NCBI RefSeq assembly: GCF_024055715.1
Contig: NZ_JAMXMV010000006.1
Coordinates: 124,001-188,000 of the forward strand
Direction: 5' to 3'
DNA length: 64,000 nucleotides
Source of the DNA: Actinoallomurus soli
GTDB taxonomy: Bacteria; Actinomycetota; Actinomycetes; Streptosporangiales; Streptosporangiaceae
This document shows positions 55,744 to 64,000 of the stretch, piece by piece. A model generated the notes under the pieces. The model had not been told where the DNA came from, did no database searches, and was given only the letters and a program-made list of their open reading frames with translations. The number at the start of each line of letters is the position of its first letter. Within the stretch, counting starts at the first letter, position 1. A program made the position numbers and the translations under genes.

Positions 55744-56910
55744 TCAGCGGGGCGTGAAGACCGGGGTCCAGGAGCCGGACCGGTCCGAGTGCTGATAGCC
55801 GGTGAGGGGCGTGATCTTCTTGCCGTCGACGGTCACGAGGACCAGCCGGCTGTGGAACTCGCCCTTGCCCATGCATCCCTTCGGCTCGCAGGCCAGCGCG
55901 ATCAGGTGGCCGTCGTCGGCCCAGGCGCGCAGCTGCTCGACGGGCTGGAGGCCGGCCGTACGCCCGGTCGTGACGTCCTTCACGGTGGTGAGGGGGCCGG
56001 GGCCGGAGCCGGGGTTGCCCATGGCGATGTACCGGCCGTCCGGCGACAGCCCGGCCTCCTCGTTGCTGTCCGCCTCGTGCGGCGGTGCCGTCTGCGGCCT
56101 CCCCTGCAGGTCGTAGAAGGTCCTGGTGGGCACCATGCCGGTCGGCGACCAGATCAGCGCGCCCGTCCGGCTCCAGCCGAGATCCTGCCGGGTGTTGAAG
56201 TTGTCCGCGTCCGGCGGCAGAGGGCGGAAGGGGCCCGGACGGCCGGTCTTCGCGTCGACGACGTAGAAGCCGGTCCGTGTGCTGGTCCTCGGGCCGGTGG
56301 GCAGGTCGGGGTTCTGGACGTAGGCCGTCACGAGGAGCCGCCGCCCGTCCGCTGACCAGGACAGGCCGCCGGCCCGGCGGTCGAGCGGGATCCAGCGGGT
56401 CACCTTCCGCGTACGCGTGTCCAGCAGCCCGACCCGCGCGGCCGGCAGCGGGCCTTCGAGCACGGCCGCCTGCCGCAGGCCCGGTGCGACGGCCAGGTAC
56501 GCCCACGGTGTCACCCGGTACCCGCCGGACGCCGGGTCGTACAGGTACCACCTGCGTTGCGGCGCGGCCCCCAGGCCGGTCCGGTGCGTCACATAGTAGG
56601 CGGACATCGCGATCCGGCCGGCGGCGACGAGCCGTACGGGCGGGGAGTGCGCCGGGTCGGCGTGCAGGCCGGTGTCCGCCGGCGTCGGCCGGGTCGCCGG
56701 TCGCGGCGCCGACGGTGACGCGGGGTTCCGTTCGAGGTCGGCCGTCACCGCGACCGCCGCGACCAGTGCCGCCGCGCCGGTCGCGAGCGCGACCGTGCGG
56801 ACGCGCCGCCGGATGCGGCGGCGCAGCGCCCGCTCGGCCAGCCCGGCCGGCACCGTGGCCTCGGCCGACCATTCGGTCAGGGACCGCCGGATCAGCGTCT
56901 CGAGTTTCAC
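55744..56910 (-). CDS. Membrane-anchored beta-propeller (TolB-like) protein, sigma-associated
   Basis: The 388-residue protein has a short cytoplasmic N-terminus (LIRRSLTEWSAEATVPAGLAERALRRRIRRR), one transmembrane helix (about 38-57) and a large extracytoplasmic domain with repeated propeller blades (GGLSWSADGRRLLVTAY, AGLSPDGRYIAMGN, LRAWADDGHLIALACE). GTG at 56910 overlaps the sigma pseudogene's stop by 4 nt. Genes in this place after SigE-family sigma factors often encode anti-sigma or sensor proteins. Here the sigma partner is broken, so it may be an orphan. Confidence 0.8.
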   Translation of the reverse strand: MKLETLIRRSLTEWSAEATVPAGLAERALRRRIRRRVRTVALATGAAALVAAVAVTADLERNPASPSAPRPATRPTPADTGLHADPAHSPPVRLVAAGRIAMSAYYVTHRTGLGAAPQRRWYLYDPASGGYRVTPWAYLAVAPGLRQAAVLEGPLPAARVGLLDTRTRKVTRWIPLDRRAGGLSWSADGRRLLVTAYVQNPDLPTGPRTSTRTGFYVVDAKTGRPGPFRPLPPDADNFNTRQDLGWSRTGALIWSPTGMVPTRTFYDLQGRPQTAPPHEADSNEEAGLSPDGRYIAMGNPGSGPGPLTTVKDVTTGRTAGLQPVEQLRAWADDGHLIALACEPKGCMGKGEFHSRLVLVTVDGKKITPLTGYQHSDRSGSWTPVFTPR

Positions 56911-57210
56911 TGGTTGACCTCCGTCATGGTGTCGGCCGTGGCCAGTTCGGGGGCGAGCCGGCGCAGGCGGGCCAGGGACCGGTGCGTCGTACTGCGCACG
57001 GTGCCGACGCTGCAGTCGAGGATCCGGGCCACCTCGGACTCGGACAGGTCCTCGAAGAAGCGGAGGATGAGGACCGCGCGCTGCCGGGCGGTGAGCCGCG
57101 CCATCGCCCGCCGTACGGTGAGCCTCAGGTCGATGGCGGCGGTGTCGTCGTCCCGTGCGGTCTCGCGCCACCACGAACTCGTGGAAACGTCGCTCCGCTG
57201 CGGCGTCCAT
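56907..57210 (-). pseudogene. SigE-family sigma factor with region 2 deleted
   Basis: The ATG at 57210 (GGAGGTGACG upstream) starts MDAAAERRFHEFVVAR, the usual SigE-family beginning. Near 57165-57181 the text changes frame to TSSWWRETARDDD, the family's linker, and runs through intact region 4 (LTARQRAVLILRFFEDLSESEVARILDCSVGTVRSTTHRSLARL). About 70 residues, all of region 2, are missing. The junction bases read EFVV in one frame and SSWW in the other, so the deletion likely occurred at a microhomology. A 65-residue region-4 peptide from an internal ATG (57104) could still be made. Confidence 0.75.
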
Positions 57211-57213
57211 CGT

Positions 57214-57266
57214 CACCTCCGAAGTGCGTCGATCTCCTTAGACGCCTCTGGGGGGCGGCGGCTATG
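57214..57266 (-). promoter_or_regulatory. Three-block promoter/leader element, copy A
   Basis: On the minus strand: CATAGCCG, 10 nt, GAGGCGTCT, 8 nt, CGACGCACTTCGGAGGTG. The CGTCT core fits ECF -10 elements and the last block ends in the ribosome binding site. The same blocks with identical spacing occur at 57506-57558. Confidence 0.7.
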
Positions 57267-57304
57267 TCCCGCCGGGCGAAATCGGCATCGGAGAAGATCG
57301 GCGC

Positions 57305-57502
57305 TCAGAGGCCGTCGGGTTCGTCCTCCTCGTCGAGGGCGTGCCCGTCGTCGCCGGAGTGCAGGTCGGGCTCGCGGCCGAGGCCCACCGTGATCAGGTC
57401 GAGGAGACCACGAAGGATCCCGGGCCGGTCGGGCTCCGCCCCGGTGGGGTTCGATGCGTCTGGGCGCGGCCCGTCCTGGGCAGCGGGGGTCACGGCGACC
57501 AT
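57305..57502 (-). CDS. Small acidic/Pro-rich hypothetical protein under a sigma-type promoter
   Basis: The 65-residue protein (MVAVTPAAQDGPRPDASNPTG, then GILRGLLDLITVGLG and an acidic tail HALDEEDEPDGL) has a Pro-rich first half, one amphipathic helix and a strongly acidic end. I do not recognise a family. It starts 4 nt after a leader identical in block layout to that of the neighbouring sigma pseudogene, with the GGAGGTG ribosome site, so it is very likely expressed with the same regulation. It could be a small effector or modulator of that regulon. Confidence 0.65.
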   Translation of the reverse strand: MVAVTPAAQDGPRPDASNPTGAEPDRPGILRGLLDLITVGLGREPDLHSGDDGHALDEEDEPDGL

Positions 57503-57505
57503 GTC

Positions 57506-57558
57506 CACCTCCGAAGTGCGTCGTCCTCGTAAGACGCCTCCGGGCGTTCGCGGCTATG
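57506..57558 (-). promoter_or_regulatory. Three-block promoter/leader element, copy B
   Basis: The same 53-bp arrangement as copy A (blocks of 8, 9 and 18 bp identical; spacers of 10 and 8 bp different). It drives the 65-aa gene. Conserved blocks with diverged spacers suggest selection for shared sigma recognition. Confidence 0.7.
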
Positions 57559-57579
57559 CCACCGCGGCGCCGTTGATGA

Positions 57580-58866
57580 TCAACGGGTGGCCGCGCGCGC
57601 TCCGGCGAGCATGGCGCGGGTGATCCGGTCGACGTCGTCGGGCGCGCAGACGTACGGCGGCATCGTGTAGATCAGGTTGCGGAACGGCCGGAGCCACACG
57701 CCCTCCGCCATGACGGCGTCCTGCACGGTGCCGATGTCGACGGGGTCGGCCAGCTCGATCACGCCGATCGCGCCGAGCACCCGGACGTCGACGACTCCGG
57801 GCAGGTCCCAGGCCGGCTGCAGACCGGCCGTGAGCAGTTTTTGAATCCCGGCCACCTCGGCCCGCCAGTCGCGCTCCCGCAGCAGTTCGATGGAGGCGAT
57901 GGCGACGGCACACGCGAGCGGGTTGGCCATGTACGTCGGGCCGTGCATCAGCACGCCGGCCTCGCCGTCACTGATGCCGCGGGCCACCCGGTCGGTGCAC
58001 AGAGTGGCGGCCATGGTCAGGTAGCCGCCGGTGAGCGCCTTGCCCACGCACATGATGTCCGGGCTGATCCCGGCCCGCTCGCAGGCGAACAGCGTGCCGG
58101 TGCGGCCGAACCCGGTGGCGATCTCATCGAGGATCAGCAGCACGTCGTGCCGGTCGGCGAGCTCGCGCAGCAGGCGGACGTACGCCGGGTCGTAGAACCG
58201 CATGCCGCCCGCCCCCTGGACGACCGGTTCGACGATGATGGCGGCCAGTTCGTGGGCGTGGGCGGCGACGAGGCCCTCCAGCTCCGCGGCGTACGTGGCC
58301 GTGTACGCGGTCTCGTACGGGGCCGGGGGCATGGGCGCGAAGACGTGCGCGGGCAGCAGGTCCGTGAACAGGTGGTGCATGCCGCCGACCGGGTCGCAGA
58401 CGGCCATCGCGCCGAAGGTGTCGCCGTGGTACCCGCCGCGCACGGTGCACAGCCGGGTCTTGCCCGTACGGCCCCGCGACCGCTGGTACTGCAGGGCCAT
58501 CTTGATCGCGACCTCGACGGACACCGAGCCGGAGTCCGCGAAGAACACCTTCGTCAGCGGGTCCGGCGTGCAGTCGACCAGCAGCTCCGCGAGGCGTACG
58601 GCCGGAGGGTGGGTGAGGCCGCCGAACATCACGTGGGCCATCGCACCGAGCTGCCGGGTGAGGGCCGCGTCGAGGACGGGGTGGGCGTACCCGTGGATCG
58701 CCGCCCACCACGACGACATCCCGTCGACCAGCTCGCGGCCGTCCGCGAGGGTCAGCCGGACGCCCTTCGCCGCGACGACCGGATGCACCGGCGTGGTCGC
58801 CGGCATCGGGGCGTACGGATGCCAGATGTGCTCCCGGTCGTACGCGAGCAGCTCCTCAGGGCCCAT
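57580..58866 (-). CDS. bioA: Adenosylmethionine-8-amino-7-oxononanoate aminotransferase
   Basis: The 428-residue PLP enzyme has the BioA start [77 protein letters not shown] and the PLP lysine in [15 protein letters not shown]. It transfers an amino group from SAM in biotin synthesis. No other bio gene is in the window. Start at 58866 (no strong ribosome binding site). Probably monocistronic; it precedes the sigma-related genes on the same strand. Confidence 0.95.
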   Translation of the reverse strand: MGPEELLAYDREHIWHPYAPMPATTPVHPVVAAKGVRLTLADGRELVDGMSSWWAAIHGYAHPVLDAALTRQLGAMAHVMFGGLTHPPAVRLAELLVDCTPDPLTKVFFADSGSVSVEVAIKMALQYQRSRGRTGKTRLCTVRGGYHGDTFGAMAVCDPVGGMHHLFTDLLPAHVFAPMPPAPYETAYTATYAAELEGLVAAHAHELAAIIVEPVVQGAGGMRFYDPAYVRLLRELADRHDVLLILDEIATGFGRTGTLFACERAGISPDIMCVGKALTGGYLTMAATLCTDRVARGISDGEAGVLMHGPTYMANPLACAVAIASIELLRERDWRAEVAGIQKLLTAGLQPAWDLPGVVDVRVLGAIGVIELADPVDIGTVQDAVMAEGVWLRPFRNLIYTMPPYVCAPDDVDRITRAMLAGARAATR

Positions 58867-58918
58867 GCGACCCCATGATGGCAGCCGGACCGGCCCGGCG
58901 CGGGGAACCGCGGGGAAC

Positions 58919-60349
58919 TCAGCCCTGCTCGCGGGCCCACGCGCGGAGCGCCTCGGCGGCGGCCTCCTTGCCGATCGGGCCCCGGTCGAGCCGCAGGTCG
59001 AGCAGGAACTTGTACGCCTTGCCGACGGCCGGGCCGGGTCCGATGCCGAGGATCTCCTGGATCTCGTTGCCGTCCAGCTCGGGCCGGATCTTGGAGAGCT
59101 CCTCCTCCTGCTGCAGCCGGGCGATCCGTTCTTCGAGCTGGTCGTACGTGCGGGCCAGCGCGGCGGCCTTGCGCCGGTTGCGGGTCGTGCAGTCGGCGCG
59201 GGTGAGCTTGTGCAGCCGCGGCAGCAGGTGCCCGGCGTCGCGTACGTAGCGGCGCACCGCCGAGTCGGTCCACTCGCCGGTGCCGTACCCGTGGAAGCGC
59301 AGGTGCAGCTCGACGAGGCGGGAGACGTCGGCGACGACGTCCTTGGGGTAGCGCAGCGCGGTGAGGCGGCTCTTGGCCATCGCCGCGCCCACGACCTCGT
59401 GGTGGTGGAAGGTCACGCGGCCGCCGTCGACGAAGGAGCGCGTCTTCGGCTTGCCGATGTCGTGCAGCACCGCGGCGAGCCGCAGCACGAGGTCCGGGCC
59501 GTCCTCCTCCTGGGCGATCGCCTGTTCGAGCACGATCAGGGAGTGCTCGTAGACGTCCTTGTGCCGGTGGTGCTCGTCGATCTCCAGCCGGAGCTTGGGG
59601 AGCTCGGGCAGCACCCGCTCGGCCAGCCCGGTGTCGACCAGGAGCGTGAGGCCGGCGCGCGGGTGGGCGCCGAGCAGCAGCTTGGACAGCTCGTCGCGGA
59701 CGCGCTCGGCCGAGACGATCTCGATGCGGTCGGCCATCGCCTTCATCGCGGCGACGGTCTCGGGCGCGACGGTGAAGCCGAGCTGGGCGGCGAACCGCGC
59801 GGCGCGCATCATCCGCAGCGGGTCGTCGTCGAAGGAGTCCTCGGGGCGCCCGGGGGTCTGGATGACCTTCTGCCGCAGGTCGCGCAGGCCGCCGAAGAGG
59901 TCCACGAACTCGTGTCCCGGCAGCCGGGCGGCCATGGCGTTCACCGCGAAGTCGCGGCGGGCGAGGTCGCCTTCGAGGGAGGTGCCGTACGTCACCTCGG
60001 GCTTGCGCGAGTCGTGGTCGTAGGACTCGCTGCGGTAGGTGGTGATCTCGAGTTGGAGGTCGCCCTTGCGCAGGCCGATCGTGCCGTACTCGATGCCGAT
60101 GGTCCAGACGGCGTCCGCCCAGCCCTCGACGATCCGCAGGACCTTGTCGGGGTGGGCGTCCGTGGCGAAGTCGAGGTCGTTGACCGGGCGCCCGAGCAGG
60201 GCGTCGCGCACGGGACCACCGACGAGGGCGAGTTGGTGGCCCGCGTCCGCGAAGCGCCGGCCGAGGGCGTCGGCGAGAGGCGTCACGCGCCGCAGCAGCT
60301 CGCTGACTGCCGCGTGCTGGTCGGAGGTCACGTCATGGTCGTTCGGCAC
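58919..60349 (-). CDS. CCA tRNA nucleotidyltransferase / PcnA-type
   Basis: The 476-residue protein has the nucleotidyltransferase head ([23 protein letters not shown]), [34 protein letters not shown] and an HD domain ([33 protein letters not shown]). It adds or repairs the CCA end of tRNA. I chose GTG 60349: on the minus strand TAGGCT lies 8 nt upstream, and extension to 60397 lacks similarity. It is divergent from the YbaK and NUDIX genes, as in M. tuberculosis Rv3907c/Rv3908. Confidence 0.93.
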   Translation of the reverse strand: MPNDHDVTSDQHAAVSELLRRVTPLADALGRRFADAGHQLALVGGPVRDALLGRPVNDLDFATDAHPDKVLRIVEGWADAVWTIGIEYGTIGLRKGDLQLEITTYRSESYDHDSRKPEVTYGTSLEGDLARRDFAVNAMAARLPGHEFVDLFGGLRDLRQKVIQTPGRPEDSFDDDPLRMMRAARFAAQLGFTVAPETVAAMKAMADRIEIVSAERVRDELSKLLLGAHPRAGLTLLVDTGLAERVLPELPKLRLEIDEHHRHKDVYEHSLIVLEQAIAQEEDGPDLVLRLAAVLHDIGKPKTRSFVDGGRVTFHHHEVVGAAMAKSRLTALRYPKDVVADVSRLVELHLRFHGYGTGEWTDSAVRRYVRDAGHLLPRLHKLTRADCTTRNRRKAAALARTYDQLEERIARLQQEEELSKIRPELDGNEIQEILGIGPGPAVGKAYKFLLDLRLDRGPIGKEAAAEALRAWAREQG

Positions 60350-60357
60350 GGCAATCG

Positions 60358-60363
60358 AGCCTA
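60358..60363 (-). promoter_or_regulatory. Leaderless -10 box TAGGCT of the cca-type gene
   Basis: On the minus strand TAGGCT (60363-60358) lies 8 nt before the GTG at 60349. Confidence 0.5.
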
Positions 60364-60462
60364 GGTCCTCGCAGGTGCCGGGCAAAACGCGAATCACCGC
60401 GCGGGTGATCCGCTAAGAGCCCGAAATGGGGGTAAATCACCTGAACGAGCACGGAGACCACG

Positions 60463-60993
60463 ATGAAGGACGCACTCTCCATCCATCGGCTCCTGCTGGA
60501 GCACCAGACGGAACACGAGATCGTACGCCTGCCGAGACACATCAGCTGCGCGGACGATCTCCCCGAGGTGCTCGGACTCCCGGCGTTCCGCTGCCTGTCC
60601 ACCCGGATCTACCTGCCGTACGAACCCGGCCGGCTGTACACCGAGCACCATCCCCTCATCGCGGTGATCGTCCCCGCGGGGATCCGGCCCGCGCCGTCCG
60701 CCGTCGCCGACCTCGTCGGAGTTCCGGAGATACGCCCGGCGCCCGTCGACCTGGTGAACGAGATCACCGACTACGCGGCGGACCTGGTGGCGCCGCTCCT
60801 GCTGCCCGCCGAGGTCACCATGCTCGTGGACCAGCGGACGACGTACGGCGACGAGGTCGTCTACACGCCCACGGGAGAGGCGTGGACGGCTCTGGGGATC
60901 CACACGCTCGACCTGTTCGCGCTCTGCGACGCGAAACCGACGCCGATCCCCTGCACGGGCGTCCGGGACGCCCCCCGTCCTACCGATCATTGA
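60463..60993 (+). CDS. YbaK/aminoacyl-tRNA-deacylase-like protein
   Basis: The 176-residue protein has the YbaK/ProX fold pattern: [66 protein letters not shown], and C-terminal [23 protein letters not shown]. Relatives hydrolyse mischarged aminoacyl-tRNAs (such as Cys-tRNA-Pro). The usual catalytic Lys is not obvious, so activity is uncertain. CGGAGA precedes the ATG. It lies between the divergent cca gene and the NUDIX gene; in M. tuberculosis this slot is empty. Confidence 0.8.
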   Translation: MKDALSIHRLLLEHQTEHEIVRLPRHISCADDLPEVLGLPAFRCLSTRIYLPYEPGRLYTEHHPLIAVIVPAGIRPAPSAVADLVGVPEIRPAPVDLVNEITDYAADLVAPLLLPAEVTMLVDQRTTYGDEVVYTPTGEAWTALGIHTLDLFALCDAKPTPIPCTGVRDAPRPTDH

Positions 60994-61015
60994 CCGAGGA
61001 CGCACGTACGGCTAC

Positions 61016-61021
61016 TACGAT
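61016..61021 (+). promoter_or_regulatory. Leaderless -10 box TACGAT
   Basis: TACGAT lies 7 nt before the GTG at 61029. Confidence 0.5.
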
Positions 61022-61028
61022 TGCGGCC

Positions 61029-61505
61029 GTGTCCCGCCCGCGCAGACCCAGACGCCGGCCCGCCGCCCCATCGGGCCGTCACCGCGAGGAGACGTCGGCG
61101 GGTGGGCTGGTCGTCGACACGGCAGGCACCCCGCGCGCCGCGTTGATCGCCAGGTACGACCGAGACGGCAGGCTCCTGTGGTCGCTGCCGAAAGGGCATC
61201 TCGAGGCCGACGAGACGATCGAGGAGGCGGCCGTGCGCGAGGTCGAGGAGGAGACCGGCATCCGTGGCCGGATCCTCGCCCCACTCGGCAGCGTGGACTA
61301 CTGGTTCTCCGCCGACCGGAGACGGGTGCACAAGACCGTGCACCATCATCTGCTGATCGCCGTGGGAGGCGTCCTCTCCGACGGCGACGCGGAGGTCGCC
61401 GAGGTCGCCTGGGTGCCGCTGGACGAGGTCCGCGACCGTCTCGCCTACGCCGACGAGCGAGCCCTCGTCGCCAAGGTGCCCGAGCTCCTCGCGGGCACCG
61501 CATGA
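61029..61505 (+). CDS. NUDIX hydrolase (MutT4/Rv3908-like)
   Basis: The 158-residue protein has a basic, Pro/Arg-rich N-terminus (1-20), [10 protein letters not shown], and the full Nudix box [23 protein letters not shown] (G-x5-E-x7-REVxEExGI). Nudix enzymes cleave nucleoside diphosphates linked to other moieties; the M. tuberculosis counterpart next to murJ is MutT4. GTG at 61029 lies 7 nt after TACGAT. The stop overlaps the DUF6049 start by 4 nt. Confidence 0.93.
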   Translation: MSRPRRPRRRPAAPSGRHREETSAGGLVVDTAGTPRAALIARYDRDGRLLWSLPKGHLEADETIEEAAVREVEEETGIRGRILAPLGSVDYWFSADRRRVHKTVHHHLLIAVGGVLSDGDAEVAEVAWVPLDEVRDRLAYADERALVAKVPELLAGTA

Positions 61506-63625
61506 AGCGGCTGCTCGCCCTCGTCGTCCCGCTGGTGCTGACCGGAGGCCCGGCACTCGCCGCCACCACGCCTCCCCGCCCCGGCACCACCCACACCACG
61601 CACAGCGGCCGCGCCACCACCCGCGCCACCACCCGCGCCGCGACCCCCGAGCGGGCCTCCCGCGAGACGCAGCCCGCGACCAAGTCGCCGGTCAGCGTCA
61701 TCATCGACGCGGTGTCCCCGAGCTATCTGACGCAGCCCTCCCAGACCCTGAGGCTGAGAGGGCAGGTGCAGAACCAGTCCGACAACGCCTACCAGCGGCT
61801 CACCGTGCGCCTCGTCTACTCCACGCAGCCCGAGCGGACCCGTGGGGCGCTCCAGGCGTACGCCGACGGGAAGGGCAGCGATCCGTTCACGGCCGGGCCC
61901 TCCCAGCCGCTGACGGCGGCCACGCAGCCGGGCGGCAAGCAGCCGTGGGCCCTCAAGCTGCCCGTCAGCCGGATGCACCTGCCCGGGTTCGGCGTCTATC
62001 CGCTCGCCGTCGAGGTGCTGAACTCCGTCGACCAGGTCGTCGCCCGGCAGCGCACGTTCGTCACCTACTTCCCGAAGACCACGTTCGCCATGAAGACCAA
62101 GGTCTCGTGGGTCTGGCCGGTGATCGACCAGCCGCACCGCGCCGACGACTCGACGTTCACGGACGACCGTCTGGAGCGCGCGCTGGGCACCGGAGGACGG
62201 CTGAACGACCTCGTCGCGGCCGCGGCCCCGTACAAGTGGGTCAGCTGGCTCCTCGACCCCGCGCTGGCGGACGACGCCGCGAAGATGACGGACAAGGACG
62301 GCTACAGCGTCAAGGGCGCGCACAAGCCGAAGAACGCCACCGCCGCCGCCTGGCTGAACACCCTGCGCACCGCCCTCGCCGGCAAGACCGCCATCGCGAC
62401 GCCGTACGCCGACCCGGACGTCATGGCGCTGTCGCGCGCCGGCCTGGGACAGGACGTCAAGACGGCCGTGGGCGCGGTGGGGACCGCCCTCGGCCGGGCC
62501 AACCTGCCCCTGGAGAACACCTCGGTGGCGGTGCCGCCGGACGGCCCCGCCGACCAGCGGACCCTCACCGACCTCGTGAAGGCCGGAGCGAGCACCATCC
62601 TGCTCAACAGCACCGTCCTGCCGAACCTCCAGGCGCAGAGTTACACCGCCGACCCCACGACGCAAAAAGAGATCAGCGGGAAGAACGTCCGGCTCATCGC
62701 GTACGACGACACGCTCAGCAAGGTCCTCGCCGCGGAGGCCGACGAGCCGGGGGGAGCGGCGCTCACCGAGCAGCGGTTCCTCGCCGAGACCGCCATGATC
62801 ACCAATGAGCAGCCGGCCAACCCGCGGAGCGTGGTCATCGTGCCGCCGCGCCGCTGGAACCCGGGGCCGGCCCTCGCCAGGGACCTGCTGAAGTTCACCG
62901 CGCACGCGCCCTGGATGCGGCCGACACAGCTCGGCACCGTCGCGAAGCAGCGCAAGCCGGAGCCGCGCACCTTCCTGCCGCAGAAGGGCTCGACCGGCCT
63001 GTCGAAGCACTACCTCAAGCCGGTGAAGGACCTCAGGCGTGAGGCCTGGCGGTTCGACATGATCTTCCAGCCCCCGGCGAGCGGGTTCAGCCTCGGCGTC
63101 CTGCGGGTCGAGTCATCGGCCTGGGGCGACCAGACCCGGACCGGGCTGACGCTGAGACAGACGCTGGAGAACCGGCTCCGCGCCGACCAGGGCGAGATCA
63201 AGGTGCTCAACGACCACTTCGACCTCGCGGGCAAGTCCGGCCAGGTGCCGATCACGGTCTTCAACCACCTCGAGCACGGCACCGTCAAGGTCAAACTGCG
63301 CGCCGTCTCGCAGAACAACACGCGGCTCCACGTCGAGGGCCCCGGAGCGAAGCAGAGCGAGATCACTCTCGAGCCCGGCCACAAGGAGACGGTCAACCTC
63401 TACATGAAGGCCGTGGCCAACGGCCCCGCCTACGTCTACCTCCAACTGCTCGGCCCGGACGGGCAGCCGTTCACGACGACCAGGGTGCTGCAGGTGCGCG
63501 CGACGGCGTACGGGCGAACCGCGCTGCTCATCACGGGCATCTCACTTGCCGTACTCTTCGTCGGCGTCGGATATCGCGTGATACGGCGCCGAGGTGACGA
63601 AGCGGAGGGCACGACCGGTGACTGA
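61502..63625 (+). CDS. DUF6049 secreted/membrane protein (Rv3909-like)
   Basis: The 707-residue protein has a signal peptide ([21 protein letters not shown]), a Thr/Arg-rich linker (25-60), a large extracytoplasmic region with beta-rich ends ([27 protein letters not shown]) and a C-terminal transmembrane helix (about 678-698) with a basic tail. It is always found between the NUDIX and murJ genes in actinobacteria and is thought to help cell-wall synthesis, but its function is unknown. ATG overlaps the NUDIX stop, and its 3' end overlaps murJ by 8 bp. Confidence 0.9.
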   Translation: MKRLLALVVPLVLTGGPALAATTPPRPGTTHTTHSGRATTRATTRAATPERASRETQPATKSPVSVIIDAVSPSYLTQPSQTLRLRGQVQNQSDNAYQRLTVRLVYSTQPERTRGALQAYADGKGSDPFTAGPSQPLTAATQPGGKQPWALKLPVSRMHLPGFGVYPLAVEVLNSVDQVVARQRTFVTYFPKTTFAMKTKVSWVWPVIDQPHRADDSTFTDDRLERALGTGGRLNDLVAAAAPYKWVSWLLDPALADDAAKMTDKDGYSVKGAHKPKNATAAAWLNTLRTALAGKTAIATPYADPDVMALSRAGLGQDVKTAVGAVGTALGRANLPLENTSVAVPPDGPADQRTLTDLVKAGASTILLNSTVLPNLQAQSYTADPTTQKEISGKNVRLIAYDDTLSKVLAAEADEPGGAALTEQRFLAETAMITNEQPANPRSVVIVPPRRWNPGPALARDLLKFTAHAPWMRPTQLGTVAKQRKPEPRTFLPQKGSTGLSKHYLKPVKDLRREAWRFDMIFQPPASGFSLGVLRVESSAWGDQTRTGLTLRQTLENRLRADQGEIKVLNDHFDLAGKSGQVPITVFNHLEHGTVKVKLRAVSQNNTRLHVEGPGAKQSEITLEPGHKETVNLYMKAVANGPAYVYLQLLGPDGQPFTTTRVLQVRATAYGRTALLITGISLAVLFVGVGYRVIRRRGDEAEGTTGD

Positions 63626-64000
63626 GGCACAACCAGGCCCCGAGGCCGCGGTGACCCGGGTCGATCTCCCGGCGATCTCCCCCGAGGAGCCCGGCGAGGA
63701 GCCGGGGCGCCGCGGCGGCGTCAGCGGACTGCTCAAGTCCAGCGCCGTCATGGCCCTGGGCACGATCGCGTCCCGGCTCACCGGCTTCGTCCGCACGGCC
63801 GTGCTCGTCATCGCGATCGGCACCGGGCCGCTCGGCGACGTCTACAACACGGCGAACACCTTCCCCAACCAGATCTACGACCTGCTCCTCGGCGGCGTGC
63901 TCACGGCCGTGCACGTCCCCATGCTGGTGCGCGCGCTGGAGAAGGACCGCAAGTACGGCGAGGAGTACGAGTCGCGACTGCTGACGCTCGTGCTCGGCGC
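63618..64000 (+). CDS. murJ: Lipid II flippase MurJ, 3' end outside window
   Basis: The first 127 residues are visible. After an acidic cytoplasmic N-terminus comes SGLLKSSAVMALGTIASRLTGFVRTAVLVIAIGTGPLGDVYNTANTFPNQIYDLLLGGVL, the MurJ/MviN signature. MurJ flips lipid II across the membrane. In actinobacteria the C-terminus adds a pseudokinase and extracytoplasmic domain, not visible here. GTG at 63618 overlaps DUF6049 by 8 bp, with GGAGGG upstream. Position near oriC agrees with the window's synteny. Confidence 0.93.
   Translation, partial: MTEAQPGPEAAVTRVDLPAISPEEPGEEPGRRGGVSGLLKSSAVMALGTIASRLTGFVRTAVLVIAIGTGPLGDVYNTANTFPNQIYDLLLGGVLTAVHVPMLVRALEKDRKYGEEYESRLLTLVLG

Noticed and set aside
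1-64000. tRNA or rRNA genes
   Set aside because: No cloverleaf-like TTCGANTC arms or rRNA cores were noticed; tRNAscan-SE would be needed to exclude them fully.

Overview
The window is chromosomal DNA of a high-GC actinomycete. The gene order dnaB, rplI, rpsR, ssb, rpsF, class A PBP, DUF5318, PadR, ino1 and then tRNA nucleotidyltransferase, NUDIX, DUF6049, murJ matches the origin-proximal blocks of actinobacteria (in M. tuberculosis Rv0046c-Rv0058 and Rv3907c-Rv3910, which are apart there but adjacent in Streptomyces-like chromosomes). Gene content (F420-type nitroreductase, mycothiol-type oxidoreductase, SigE-family sigma, cg3035/Rv0428c-type GNAT, many MerR/MarR/XRE regulators) suits Streptosporangiales, perhaps Thermomonosporaceae. 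The family-level guess is inference. murJ runs off the right edge, so oriC/dnaA probably lies beyond it. No rRNA, tRNA, CRISPR array or intact insertion sequence was seen.

Layout. Positions 1-31 kb are accessory. They hold a PH-domain protein, an HTH-TPR regulator, an XRE-cupin regulator facing a B3/B4-EamA pair, an aldo/keto reductase with an altered active site, a sugar epimerase, a secreted three-repeat lectin, a LysR regulator, an arginase-GNAT fusion, an Rv2466c-like oxidoreductase, a TetM-type ribosomal protection protein and a TipA-like MerR. Next come MarR/NTF2, a HTH-PLD-like regulator with two small genes, a MerR-beta-clamp fusion coupled to a TPR gene, and a MarR controlling an F420-nitroreductase/hemerythrin fusion. 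A five-gene sigma-ABC operon with 4-nt overlaps throughout follows, then a membrane KAP-like NTPase and a GbsR-controlled DUF4097-DrrAB cassette. Positions 29.6-46 kb are the conserved replication/ribosomal/cell-wall block. Positions 46.9-53 kb are a dipeptide/oligopeptide ABC operon (SBP-D-F-C-B). Positions 53-58.9 kb are MFS, SDR/MarR, a decayed SigE-type sigma operon and bioA. Positions 58.9-64 kb are cca/pcnA, YbaK, NUDIX, DUF6049 and murJ.

Regulatory signals are unusually legible. At least ten genes carry a TANNNT-type -10 box 6-8 nt before the start codon, which predicts leaderless mRNAs. Two MerR genes have 19-bp-spacer promoters with perfect palindromes. PadR, two MarR loci and the GbsR locus have perfect inverted repeats. 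One near-consensus parS site and two clusters of DnaA boxes lie in the dnaB-nfo stretch, as expected near an origin.

Most striking for follow-up: the MerR-beta-clamp/TPR pair, the arginase-GNAT fusion, the sigma factor that lost region 2 at a microhomology while keeping a promoter element duplicated in front of a second gene, the DnaA-box clusters, the exact 89-bp tandem duplication behind ino1, and the out-of-frame ideal start of the peptide-binding lipoprotein.
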